From the NCBI GenBank assembly GCA_029298735.1, contig JANSLP010000068.1, positions 1 through 64,000 on the forward strand: DNA of 64,000 nucleotides, in the 5' to 3' direction. Position numbers and translations under genes: made by a program. Below the pieces are notes generated by a model. That model saw only the letters and a list, made by a program, of their open reading frames with translations, had not been told where the DNA came from and did no database searches. The DNA comes from Ophiostoma sp. CBS 140.51. Taxonomy: Eukaryota; Ascomycota; Sordariomycetes; Ophiostomatales; Ophiostomataceae. This document shows positions 10,751 through 23,804 of this stretch, one piece after another; the stretch's first letter is position 1; every line of letters starts with the position of its first letter.

Positions 10751-13700
10751 GGGCAACATGGCCGCTCATAATGTTTTCCTTATTCCTCGTTCATTTCTAT
10801 CTTTATTTTGCTTCCGAATAGCCAGACTTGTCGGCGAGGCCCATCCTTTCTTGGGCATATCCTGCTTGTCCATGTAATTGTCCGTTTCGCAACTCAGCCA
10901 TCTCTGTGTTAACCCTTTTTGCCTCGGATCCCGACAAAGTCTCTGATATCTTCGTGGTTTAACGCCCACGGAGCCCTCTCCGCTCTCTTCCCTTTTCTTT
11001 TCCGCACCCACTCACACCGCAACATACAAGTTACAAGCGGCGGCGGCCATGCCGGGGGTTTGGAGCTCACAAGTAAAGGGAGACACAGGCGAGAAGGAGC
11101 GTCGTAGAAGTGCCTTGCAGTAGCTTGTATTGCAAGGATAGAAAAGGGTGTGTGCAACATGGACGAGTGGGAGGAGGGGGGAATGTCGGACATCGGGTGC
11201 CGGGCCAGTTCTCTCTGACAGGATTACAAAAAGAAGACGTGCCAGAGTTGACTGTCGTCAACACAATATCATCTAATCCGTTGTGGGTTGCCAAGTCTTC
11301 TCGACACTGATGTGCGTTCCGGTGGCCGCTGTGTTTGTCGTATCGATCCTTGTTAACAATTCAAAATATTGGTCTGTAGATTGTTTGTACAACCCCCCCG
11401 TGCGCAGACGGTTCAGACAGTTTTCGCCTTCAGCCTTTCTGGGCATTGATGCGGGGTGGACTGGGCGCCGAGACCTACAGACTCTTGTGAGTTGTTAACT
11501 CGGGGCCATTGCCTCTTTGTGGAAAGTCGGTATACTTTTGCGCAGCGCTAAGCAGAAAATATAGACGAGCATTGCTTATTGTCTGCGTCTGGACTATTCT
11601 TGTGCGTCTGCAACACTTTTGACTCGACCGTTTACTTTTGTGGCTTGCGCTGCGCCGGGATGGAGGAAGGATGTCTGTGCGCTTGGCCAAGATTGTCAGA
11701 AGAATCGCGATACGGAAGTTGTGAAGTTCTTTTTACTAAAAAAATATGGCTATTGATTGATAGAGGCGTCAGAGGCGTGAGAAGTGTGAAAATAGCGAGA
11801 AAAGAGGGTAAATGGAGAACTGTATCGAGATGCTTTGAGTGGATGTCCTCTTATCTTCATGTGCTCGTGAGTTCCCTCGGTAGCTCCTTCTTCTATTATC
11901 TTACACCCCTCACTTTGTTTGTTTTGTCGACTCAAGTCTTCCCTATACAGCAACGTCGCTCTTTCCCTATTTCCTTACTGTCATAGTACGGTGCTTTTTA
12001 AAGGGCAGTTGCGCCTGGACTGGGCTGGATCGCTCTTTCCCGTTTAACCATTTGGCGACAAGGCTGGCAAAAGGCTTGGCTAAGGAATGGACGATCTAGT
12101 AACTAAAGTCACATAAAACTGGGCAAGACGTTGATGATCATTCAACGATGGACGAGTGCTGGTGTTGAAGAAAAGAGGAAAAAAGAGAGAAGAAAATGTG
12201 GCAAAGAGTAGCAGTTACGGAGACAATACAGCAGATTCACGCTTTCATACTGTTTATTCCCATATCCCTTAATTCAAAGGCTGTCCTAACTGTGCAGCTG
12301 CCCCGCAGGCTCCCATTTTCCCCTCTCACATTTTTAGGTCACTAACTGTTTTCTTTGTTGTCGACGATGGGATTTCTGATTTTGAGCATGGCAAAACGGT
12401 TATCGCAAAAAGACAGTTATGGGAAGGGGAAATTTTGGGCCCGGTGTCAAGCCAAGCAGGCCATCCAAGAGTATCCAAGAAGATCTAATAACCTTGGAGA
12501 GTCACAGGAGTTCATGGAAGTCGATTAATTCTATCAGCAATACGACGACAAACCTGATAGCCCTAACAAAAGGACAGTAATGGGCGACAAAGAGGTGTCA
12601 GACCTCCAATGGACAGTGGAGAGTGCCGGCCATTTTGCCTGTCAATTGACAAGATCGACAGCCTCCCAGTTTGGACCTTGCTTGGCCGTTCTTCTTTCTT
12701 TTCGTCTTGTCCTTTTATTTTGTCGAGTTCTTTCGCCATCCCGTCTTGCTTGTTCCCTAACTTCCCATACGACAAATGCAGCCGATCAAATATGCAGGGT
12801 CGTTTTAACGTGCATACACTAGGGAGGGAAAAGCCCACATGTGTTCCGCTATGGAGGTTTCCGTTGCGGGCTTGGCATGTCCGGAGCTTTTCCTGTTTGT
12901 CTTCTCTTCGTGTTCGAGAGTGGAAGGAATACTCCGTGCTTTCTTGTCGAACGTCGTATATCGCCCTTTGCAAAGTGATAGCCCATGGGGCCGCTTTCTT
13001 GTTCTTTCCTCTCATTTTATTATTAACCAGCCCTGCGGGCATCTGGAGTATGTAATACGCCGCGACCGATATTATGTTCAGTCGTTCCCTTATCATTTCG
13101 TATATGACAAGATATTGGACTGCGGACTTTATTTTGTCTTCGTATTGTGTGAAAATTTGAAGATTCCTCGCCGACCATTTTTTTATTTATTTTCATTTCG
13201 CCCTGCAGTACTACGTGGCATGCTCTTTGCTCTGGTCTTTTGTCTGCTCTATCATTTTTGGCACCTTTGTTGTGTTATTGCCTCCCTTTCACACTACGCG
13301 CAAAGGCCCGTTGGGCACACACCAGAGCAGCCCTGTCCATCAAAGCCAAGGCTGAGCAAGCCCAGGGCCAGTGTAGGGCCAGTGCCAGGGCCCGCCGCCT
13401 ATTCCGACGGCCTTTTTTTATTTCTTTGTTCAATAGTTTGTCCGTTCGTAAATCGTTCGGTCTGTCCGTCTGACATTGCTATCGTAGTCCCACCCTGCCC
13501 GGTTGAAATTTAGGAGAGAAAGATGAGACAGAGAGGGATAGACAAACACTAAAGGAGCTCGTTGGGCGATATCTCCCCGCAGTCTGCCCGGGGAAAGGAT
13601 GCTGTGCTATTGTGCGAGAGTCTTTTGATTCCAACGGCCAGCTCCACGTCCCCAATGTGCTACTGTCGCACGCACTGTTTAGGATGGCCCGCGAAGTGAC

Positions 13701-16700
13701 TCTGTAACAATGGCCAACAAAGTCGACAACGGTGGACAACAACTCCATAACATTCCCAGTGAGAGGCAGCAACCGTATAAAAACGGCAGTGGTATTGTTG
13801 GTTTTCTTTGTCATTATTGAGTCACTTTTGCATGTTTTTTGACTATTTTGTTCGGACCTTTTTATCAACGCTTTGCTATGTCAGCTTCACTTATCTTCTC
13901 CAGACACTGACAGGTTGCCTGTTCCTCCCCGTATCTCCGCCGATTAGCGCATCGCTGTGTAAGTCTGGGGCTTGGTGTAGTGTTGTTCAGGTAGGTGCAG
14001 CTCGATGCAAGTTTGATTGTTTCTTGGACGCCTTGATCCCCCTTTCATCTCACCTTGCCTTGCCCAGTTTTGGTGGCCTTTGCATCCCTCTATTGGCCTT
14101 TTCTCACTTGTATCTGTGCAGTCTGTTTCCTTTCATCTTTACCCTGCTGGAGATCATTACTTCTGCTGAAGAAACGGGTTCACCAAATTGACAATTACTC
14201 ATAAAGTGGGACACTCCGGCAAGGAGGGATGCCGAGAAAGGAAATCCGCAGCAGACAAAGAGAGCCTGAGAACCAAGAAGAAAATCAGTGAGAAAAAAAA
14301 GAGAGCAGAAAAACATCCTTGGCCAAAGTAGAAAGCAAGTTGCGCAACCAAGAAAAAAAGCAAATTAAAGGCTGAAGAAAATCCGCGGATCCGCACATCA
14401 TCCGTAGCTACCAGTACAGTATCACTCAAAATGCGCCGCATGTTACTGCACTGTGCCATTGTAGGGCAAATATGCCAACGGCTTCTTTCCTTTCACGCAC
14501 GGGTGAGCTTTTTTGGCGTTGACAGGCTCTGATGGTTTGTTAGCTCTGCCCTTCACCAGTTTTTCTTTGTTCTTGTTTTTGCGCATCCCGTCTCTCCCTC
14601 CCCTCTCTCCGTGTACAGTTGTAGGCCAAGGTACCATCGTCTTTGCAGACTACTTTAGCAAACAGTGGTGCCCTTTTTCGCTGCCCTTCAAAGTAAGAGA
14701 GTACAATACTGGGCAAAATAAAAAAACAAACACCGGAAGGATGTAGAAGAAAAAGCAACTACAAAGAAATGCACGAAGGATGCCGGGCGAAGGACAGTCA
14801 TACAAACTTTTGAAGATGTAAGAAAGAGCGAAAAAGAAGAGTTAAAGAACATCTAGACAATCTGAAAAACAAGAAAACGAAAACGAAAAAGAAAGCAGCC
14901 CACAAAACAGAGCTTTGTTGCCTCCCTTAGTTCTTTGGAGATGGAGCTTGTCCCTGCCTTAGACTTGCAGATAGTGTTTACGATTCAAGATGTATCGAAG
15001 CTACTTGTCTACATGGCAACTTTGATACCTCGAGACGACAGCTTTTACGGTTTGTGGATCTGGATCATGGGAGCGGGGAACATGCCCAGAGCATCCGGCC
15101 GCTCTCTTGCACTTTTACACGCCAGTTCTCCTCTTTCCTCGTTGTGTTCTCCTCTACAGATCGACGGGCCCTTCTCTGCATCGTAAATCAGTCTCCACTG
15201 AATACCCACACGGACCGCGAACGTTGACGTTGTCAAACTCGCATCCTCTTCCCTTTTTTCCAGATTTTCCCTCTCTTTCTTGCTCTTTCCCTCTTTCTCT
15301 CTGTCTCTTCATAACAATTTTACCACTTTTACTCGTTGCTATCCTCTCGCCTTCACTGTTATCTTGGCTTGACCTACCGGCGTCGTTCGCGGCGTATTCT
15401 TCTTCCCTTCTTATCATTCGCCCCGGCTCTTGGCTAGTCACTTACACCCAACTTACACCAGACTTGAACCTTTTTACCTGCAATTTTTCCATTTGACATG
15501 TTCGTCCCGCGAAGCTTGGTGGTGCAACACGTCGACCAAATTGCGTTATAGCCCGACGGGAAGCGAATAAGGTGAGCAGGCCGGAATTGCACCGCCGTTC
15601 GCCATTACGCTGTTGGATTTGCTATTATCGACCTTGCTTTCTCACTTAGTTACTTAACACGGTTTATTCGACCTTTTATTTGCGCTTATTACATAAATTC
15701 GACTTTTACCTACAACAAATTTGCCAACCATGCTCCTACTCACAAGCACGGACCTCATGTATACGAACAAAATTGCCAAATTAGGTAATAGGCCTTTCGC
15801 ATTCTTCGCGTTCGTTCGCAAGAAGGCATTGGTTTGAGGAAGAAGAGAAGAAAGAAGCGACACGGTGGGCCTTTTACTTTGTCATATTTTCCATCTTTGT
15901 CAGGATAGGACGCAAATTATATGAAAGTGAAGCTATCAAACCGTCAAACTCTGTTTCCCGAGTACGTCTGCGAACACGGACACGTCGAAATTTGCGGATG
16001 TGGTTGCAACGTTTGCCATCGTGCCTCTGTCCCATTTTTGTAACGGTCAACATCTTGCGCGCATCGTCCCTCATGTGTTCTCCAGAATCCACAATCTGTA
16101 TCCACACCCACGCACCGTCTTTTCATCGATACTAGGTCAGATCTGTCCCTTACTGGGCCTAAACTGCCATTCTTGGACATCATGAGCGCGAAGACGCGAC
16201 ACCAATAGATGAACGAAAGAAGAAGTAGATCACAAGAGAGGATGGGAGAGAGAACATCCAGGCAGAAATGACAGAATAATCAGCTCATAGTTGACCAACC
16301 GGGCTCTGCTCCATCCGTTAAGGTTAATCAAGAACTGGCGGAGGTGGAACTGCCAATCCCCTTTGCTCCCCCTCGACTCGCTTTTTTACTCCCTTCTTTT
16401 TACCTTTTCTGCCTTTTCTGCCGGGGCTTTATCGGAGGTGACCAGCACTTGGACAGTTGGAGGTTTGCGGCAGGCTCAAACTAGAGCCATGGAGGGGCTG
16501 TAGGGTGGAGGACGAGGTGTTGAGGCTCTGCTTTGATCTGGAGTTCACTTCCCAAAAAAGGTCGCTAAACGTCGATCCTGAAGGTTGGCTGGGGATATCC
16601 GCCCTGACTTACAGCAAACGCCAATCACGCATCTTTCTCTAAGGACCAGATACGCGGCATTCAGTCAACCCAACTTTCATCCAGACGTGGCCAATTTTAT

Positions 16701-19700
16701 CAAAATGCATGATCGTGGATGATGCGTCATTTCTAGCACTTCGCAGACGTCATTCGCAAACAATTCTATTGCTTCTCGGTAGGTACTTGATGATGCTGTT
16801 CGAGAGAAATGAGCCCACTGCGGCACTACGTAAAACAAGATGAAACAATGGAATCGAAAGAAACGAGCAGCAGATTGGCCAGAACGAAGAACAATAGGGC
16901 GGGAGCCAGGCCAAAGAACCTTCGCCACCTCGATGTCTGCCTGCCTATCTGTTGGCTCTAGGAGCAACTTTCGGCAGCTGTTAAAGTCTTTCTCTTTTAT
17001 TAATGATTTGCTGGATGGCTTTTGGTATGGCTCTGGCCGATTTTGGTCAATTTCTACGGCTCTTCTGAGCAGTGTTCTTTTCTCTGGCGATGGAGCACTG
17101 TTCGGTTTAAAACGAAGACATCGTCGTGTTGGCGGCGAGTGATACGAAATACTTCATTTTTAGATACCTCGATACCTTCCAGACCCTCCTTTGGATGCCC
17201 AAACTCACAAATTTAATCGTTTTTTACGATTGCCGATGACCATTGACCATCTAGTGGCTCATGACGTACTATTCACTTCGCCGCGTCGTCAAATTCCCCT
17301 TCTCATGCGTGGTTTTTTATGTCCCTGGATGTCGTCGACGTCAACTACGTGCTTGTCGTTCCTTCCAAACATGAAGCCATTTTAACGGGCGCCCCGAAAA
17401 CCTAAACATGTCTGGTGTAAGGAACGTCGATATTCGGCAGGTACGCGGCACTGTTGTTGAAAGGTTCTGGGCAGCTGCGACCAGTCCACTACCGGCATTT
17501 ACAGCGGCTTGGAAGCTGTGGCTATCCCCCCCCCCTGGAAGGCGTTATTGCCGGGCTATTCTTTCCCTAACCAACAGCCCTAGCCTTTTCCCAGTCTGCT
17601 AGCAGCGGGCACTTGATTGCGGGAGTTTCGCACAGGGCGTATTTTGTTAGCACAGTAGGCTTTGGCAGCTTCTAGGGCGCCTCAGGGATGATTTGCGCTC
17701 GATTGCGCCTCAAGAGCAAGACTCGAGAAATAAAGGCGGGGAAATCACAGAAAGAATGTGAGAGCTCAGAGAAGATCTAGACACCAGAAAAAGCCACAAT
17801 GTACACACTTTGAAACTACGTAAAAGCCTATGAATGCACGTACGAAGAACGGCATCCAGCCAGACTCGGATCGCCGCTAAAGACTTGGTCCTAAACAGGT
17901 GCTAGAGGATCAATTTAGCGGATGGAGAGGTAGCTGGAGAAAGAGGAAATATCAGTAAAAAGAGCCATAGTGTGGGAAAGACGAGAGGGAGGCGGGCGGG
18001 GGAGGGGAGAGCGAGGAGACTTGATTCCACCAAGTCTGTCCTAACTGGCTCGACTGGACAATGGAGGGCACGTGTTCGGGCACTTTGGGCATACTGGATA
18101 TGAACACTGCACCTCGCCATCTTCGACCTCAGTCGCTCACTCTTCCTTTCTCCGGTATGGTGAGGGCCTACTCTGTCCTCTAGTCTGCTCGTATAATTAT
18201 GTAATAGCTTTAAACTTCGTCAAATATACTCGATCGCTCCTGCCTATGACACTCTCGACTCTTGTCTCATAAACCTCTCGGTACTGTGTCGCACTTTCCT
18301 CACGCGCCTTCGCCGGATTCGCTTGCCTGTCTTGTCTTGACTTGTCTCTTTCCCTTTCTTTGTTTGTTCCTGGTGTCTTGTCGAGTCTGCATGATATTTG
18401 CCCACAAGCAATACTTTCATCGCCATCGGTTTAACTCTTTACATGTTTCTTGGTATTTTCTTGCATTTTCACATGAATGTCAATGGCGTTATCAGCAGCA
18501 AAATTGTGTGTTGTCTTTGTCTTCGATAAAGCTCTCTGTTTCCTAGGAGTTCTCGGTCCTCTTGGTCTCTAGGATCGAGCTGTTTCATTGTCTTCACGGG
18601 CTTTCTTTTCCTCGATCTTCTCCTACGTTCTTGGCCCTTCTTCTTTGTCCGCCCTTTTTGCCTACTTGGCGGGAAGAGCGGGCGCCAGAGGGAAAGTAGC
18701 TGCAGCTAAGTATCGTGTCGTTGTCTGTTGCTTCTAAAATGTTTAGTCTTTATCTGCTGTTTTGCTCTCTCGCGAGCTAACACTGCAGCTTGCACCCCGG
18801 CATAAACAAAAAGGAAGACTGAAAAAGGCAGCTCCCTATCGCCAAGCTTGCGAGCTGTTCGGCATTGTTCAGAGAAGCTGAAAGCAACAGATCAATCTCG
18901 GATCCTTCGCTCGCTTTTCCTTGTCGACTTGACGTCATGTTCGGCATTGTTTTCATCAGAGACATCACGTCTTGAGCTCTATCCTCTTTGAGCTCTATCC
19001 TCTTTCCAAAAGCTGTATCTGGTGCTTGCATCCTTTCTCTGTACGGAATATGCTCTGTTTTCCCATTTGTCTGCGGTGCAAGTCGTTCTGCGAACCTTAC
19101 TGCTTGCGTCGTTGTGCATTGTCTCCACTGGGCAGGGCTCTCTCTTCCGTCGTGTCTTCTCTCTCGTCTCTCCATTATCTGCAGCGTACTTCCACTTTGG
19201 TATACATCAAGAGCCTCTCTCCTGTTTATCCGCATACGTCTTTAGGTGCATATTTGCTTTTTCTCTCTTTAGCCATCTCAATCATGTACTTTTCTCTGTA
19301 TCAAAGAAAGAGGAGCTTTGAAGAGCTTGCCTCTCCCTGGCGAAAGGATTCGAGAGAGCTTGGTAGTTACTTGCTTTTCCTTGAGGAGCTAGACGTCAAG
19401 CTTTGTGTACTTTGTAGTTCGAAAGCAGGTCGAACAGGTCAAAGAGATGCCCCCGAAATCTAAAAGTGAGACATTGTCGCATTCCAGTGTCTTTGTTCCT
19501 TGGGGGTCGTCTTTCTTCTTGTCTTTTTTCTTTCATCCTTCAAGAGAAGCTGTCTTGCCGTTTTGGGGACCATCGGCCTCCTGTCACAGTGTCCCAGTCA
19601 AAGGGGGCAGAGAAAAGGCTGTTGTATGTCTTGGATAGCGCATTGTTTTCAGTCTTTCAGTCATGAGATTGTCTGATTGCGAATGCAACCTCGTGGGAGA

Positions 19701-20766
19701 CAAGAGGCACACATAACGATTGGAGGGGTACCTGTACTGTATTGATTAGGACTAGCTGGATCGCTCTCAAGTGAGACATTTCCTGCAACCAGACCGCACC
19801 AGACGGCAAGAGGGCTGCAGACGGAGAGCGGAATGTTTGGAGGGACTGCAAATACGTGCAAAATAACGTAGAAAACAAATAAAGAAATGGAAGGAGGCAG
19901 AGTATGGAGGATAGGGGGAGATATCAGCAAGCTGGAAAGAGCATGGATATGAGACAATATCGTATTTTTGGTAGCTATTGCCTCTCTTTTCTTTTGTCTC
20001 TTGTCGATGGCATTTCTGTCGACTGTTGACTGTCTTCTATCTGCGCCCTGTATCGTGGGTTTTCTTTCTTCTGTTGGATTCCCACGCGGAAGAATTCACG
20101 CATCTCTGCAGTCTTTTTCTTGCATCCACTCATGTACACGATCACCGATCGTCGTTGCAGGCCCTGCATGCCGTTTTATCCTTTAATGCCCAGAACGGCA
20201 TGTCCACTGTTTACTCTCGGTTTGTCCCTTCTGGGCAGAGTCCGGGCATCAGATAGACTGTGAAGCGGTGAGACAAAGGGCCTGTGAAAAAAATGTGATA
20301 TATGCGGATGGAAGTGAAAGAAGTGAAGATTGCAGGAATTGCAAGCAATGTATGAAGGGAGCTGGGAAAAAATACACCGCGTTGGCCACGCATATATACG
20401 CGCTGCGCAGTGGTGGTGGTGCATCCGTCCTTCACCCACACGTTGCAGCTGCACGCAAAGCCCACATTTTTTGGTGCACAAACGTACGAGTCTGAACAAC
20501 ACGTACATCTGCACGTTCTTTGTAGGGCAACATACAGAGAGAGAGACGGCTCACGGGCCCGGGACGAGGATATCAAAATATATCCAAAGTAGAAAGAATG
20601 TCCATAAATGTCCACTGCAAATCCACAGAAAGAAGATGAGAAGCCTCTGATTGCTTCTGGTGTCAAAAAATCAAACCGTTTTCCAGTAAATGAGACCCCT
20701 GCACAAAGGCTTGTATCTCACGATCGGTTAAAGTACCCCCACCTACTGGCTGGTCTTCTCTACCCC

Positions 20767-20798
20767 TTCCCTCGCTTCTTCCCTCGCTTCTTCCCTGC
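20767..20798 (+). repeat. 12-bp tandem repeat (CTTCTTCCCTCG-like)
   Basis: About two and a half copies of a pyrimidine-only 12-mer inside the gene-poor region. Simple-sequence repeat. Confidence 0.65.
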
Positions 20799-22903
20799 GT
20801 CTCTCCTTGCAGTTTCCCCTTTTTCTGGTATGTTTTTTACCTACTCCTCCGCGTAACTCAACGGGACACGGCAGGGCTCTGGCTTGTGCGTTCTCGTATA
20901 TTGTAATACACGACCACAACACAGACAAAACAGAAACTTTTTTTATACCAACTTGGAATGTGTCAGAAATGACTTACACAAGCCCTACAACGTCGTTGCT
21001 TGTCGTGCAGTTGCCTTCAACCCTGTAGGGAAGTACGGGATTGCGCCATGGCTTCAACCGACGGAGCACGACAGCCGCCAGGGATAAAGGAGAGAATTTG
21101 GGTTACGAGAGAAATCAAAGTAGTCAAGAGCTACAGAAAAATAAATAAAAACAGACGAGGTCAAAGAGGCCATTATCAACAACATGGCTTCAACAAAGAC
21201 AAAGAAAAGGCACACACCACCGCGATACTTGCCGAGAAGCTTAATGTAAAAAGATAGAGAGACAAGAAGAACAAAACAGAACAGAAGAGAAATGCAAAAA
21301 GAAAACAACAGAAAAAGAAACAAAACATAGCTCCAAATGCAACGATACAGATCGGCCCAATGTCGTCGGCTCAGCAGAAATCATGCCATCTTGGAATTTG
21401 TCTGATTTCAAGTTGTCTAGATGTCTGGACTCTTCACAATTTGTCTGGTTTATTCCCTGGTCTGTTTGATTTGGTCCGATTTTGTCTAATATTATGTCGT
21501 GTTTCTCTCTCTCCCCCCTCTCTTCCCTCTTCATCTACTGCCTCGAAATTGATTGGGCCGTGTTGTACCGGCGCACACTCCGAGATGCCTGTACCATACA
21601 ATATCACTTGTACGGTTGTACCACCTGTATGGTCTGTCCGTATTAGAGATACATCACCTCCCCAACATGTCAGTATTACTTATCACACAGCTTCTAAGAG
21701 AAAACCCAAGGAGAGAACAATGGAAGGCTCGCCTATGATGGTTCACTATCAGACCGCTCATAGCACACCAGAACGCCACACAGAGCAGGAAGGGGACAGG
21801 TATCATGGGTGGGCCGAGTACTTCGTCTCTGGAGCTCCTCTGGACCACTTGGATCACTGGGAGCCTTTTGGGGCCATTTGGGCTCTTTTGGCTGCCCCAT
21901 ACCAAGACAGATTGAGTGTCTTTCTGCGCGGCAGCGGGTTTAGCGAGAGAGTTAGCGGGTTAAAGAGTTAGCGTACAGGCGGTCGACAGCCTGGGAGCGC
22001 TGCATTAGTTGTTAGTGCTCAAAGTGCTGCTAGACAGCACCACTAGCCGCACTTGCACTAAGAATGTTAATGGTGCAAAAACAGCAAGAGCAAACACCCC
22101 CTCTTTCCGAACACCCCTCTCGAGCGCTAAGATACACCCCTCCCTCTTCCAGCTTGTAAGGAGGACCCACTCCACCCATTCCCTACGTCCCGGTCGGTCG
22201 CTCCATCCTTAGGCTTGGCCTCTGTGGTGTGGGTGGCCGTCTTCAGTGGCACAGAGGGTGTGCCTTCCTTCCCTCCCTACGGAGAACGGCGAAAAGCTAC
22301 AGCGGCCCTATTGTTCGTGCGCCTGCCCCCCAAACCCTGCCTCTGTTCCCATATTAAATGAGAATGGGCAGAGCAGCAGTTAGGAGTGAAAAGAGAGAAA
22401 CAGAATCACAACCACACAAGTATGTGCGGAATGCAAAGCTACAACTACATGGAAACAATATGCGCACAACGTGGCTTATCCTCGTATCTTTCACTTTTTT
22501 TGCCAGTGTTTCGTCGATATGCTCGCCAATTCCTCTAATCTGAAGCTGTATGGCTCTTTCCTTCCATGATTTTCTTTAGTTCCTTCCGCGTTATGACTTT
22601 TGATGTCTTTCCTCTTCTGTCCGTCTCCGTGCTGCGTTCGTTCCTTCCCATGCGTATCTGTTCGCATGTTCGTATGCTTCCGTCATTGTGTCAGCCCCGC
22701 CAAAATAAGATCTCCAAGACAATCGTCACCGAGACATTTCACCCACGAGGAAGCAACGACCGAGAACAGCGTGCATTCCAGTGATATCGCAAGCAATAAA
22801 TTTTTGCAGCAAAATGGCAGGAACGAGAAAAATTTAAGAAAGTACCTCTTCTACGGGCCATGCACATGCCAGTCCAAACGTCAAAATCGCCCGAGTCCGA
22901 AAA

Positions 22904-22957
22904 CAACCAAAATCACCCAAATCGACCAAAATCGACCAAAATCGACCAAAATCAACA
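22904..22957 (+). repeat. 10-bp tandem repeat (ATCGACCAAA)
   Basis: Three exact copies of ATCGACCAAA at 22921-22950, with degenerate copies on both sides. It lies about 850 bp upstream of the bZIP start codon. Confidence 0.85.
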
Positions 22958-23403
22958 GCCTCGAGACTGCCCAAGATGATAGGAAAGAACGAACACCTCG
23001 AGGTTCTCACACTTGCTCTTGCTATTTTCGCCAAGCCAAGTCGCATCGCTTGGGGACTGGCTGGTTCTCTGGCGCCGTTTTCCTTGGGAACTTTTCGCCT
23101 CCATCGAACTGTGGCCCATAATGGCTCGGCGCTTCCTTTTCGTGCCTTTCTATGTCTCTATGTCTCTATGTGTCTCTTGTCTCTCTTGTCTCTCTGTTTG
23201 TCTTTCTTTTTCTCCCAGTGTGTACTGTATTTGCGTTAATGGCTAGCGCACATATGTTTTTTTCTTTTTTTTTTCTTTTCGCCCAGAGTACCGCGCCTGC
23301 TAGACCAGTCGTTCGCTACTTCCTCTTGTCTTGTACACCCCCTCTGCTCCTTCCCTCCACCCCCGTCTGCCCAAACACCCACCCCTCTACCTCCTGCCCT
23401 TCT

Positions 23404-23442
23404 ATGATCTACGCCAGTGAACCCTACCGATTCTTCCCCTAG
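23404..23442 (+). promoter_or_regulatory. Candidate upstream open reading frame in the bZIP leader
   Basis: An ATG at 23404 opens a 12-codon frame (MIYASEPYRFFP) ending at TAG 23440-23442, 362 nt before the main start codon. If transcription begins upstream of this point, it would act as a uORF. The transcript start is not known. Confidence 0.3.
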
Positions 23443-23804
23443 GCCCAACTCTTCTCTCTTCGCTGCTAAGTCTCCACCCACTTCAACTCTATCTAAAGGT
23501 GGAAGGCACAACCAACACTCTTGCTACATATAAGATATCTTCGCTTCCCATCGTTTTTTTCGACCTCTCTCCCCCTCTCACCTCCCACACCTTCTCTTCT
23601 TCTTCCCAAAATACAAACTCGAAACTTAATATTCTTTTCTTGTTTTTTTCCACCTTCACTCCCAAGGTATCACCACTGTTTAACAATAGACTTCCTCTCT
23701 ATTATTACTACAATCGTTACGCCTTGCTCGTCGCCTTTTCCACCGTCTCCCCCGCGACACTCGCTGTCCATCCCCCAATATCAAAATCCAAACACACAAC
23801 GCAA

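Larger units (their letters stand above)
8486..23804. other. 15.3-kb gene-poor region upstream of the bZIP gene
   Basis: No coding sequence here meets a reasonable standard. The largest open frames (12839-13513 and 21360-21971, plus strand) have no domain, no biased codon use and are rich in Cys, Ser, Phe and Leu from translated pyrimidine tracts. Composition alternates between plus-strand pyrimidine-rich stretches (about 9800-10650, 15100-15420, 18100-19600, 22450-23800) and purine-rich stretches (about 14215-14360, 14700-14905, 21080-21340). No tRNA B-box-like sequence with a matching A box was seen. It may hold regulatory DNA, non-coding transcripts or a long leader of the bZIP gene. I scanned by eye, so a small spliced gene could have been missed. 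Confidence 0.6.

Noticed and set aside
12839..13513. 224-aa plus-strand frame in the gene-poor region
   Set aside because: Cys/Phe/Leu-rich, no domain, no coding bias; it arises from pyrimidine-rich DNA.
21360..21971. 203-aa plus-strand frame
   Set aside because: No recognisable domain, irregular composition, no splice-supported extension.
23499..23804. N-terminal extension of the bZIP protein upstream of 23805
   Set aside because: Begins at a non-ATG codon and encodes Ser/Pro/Phe-rich low complexity from the CT-rich leader.
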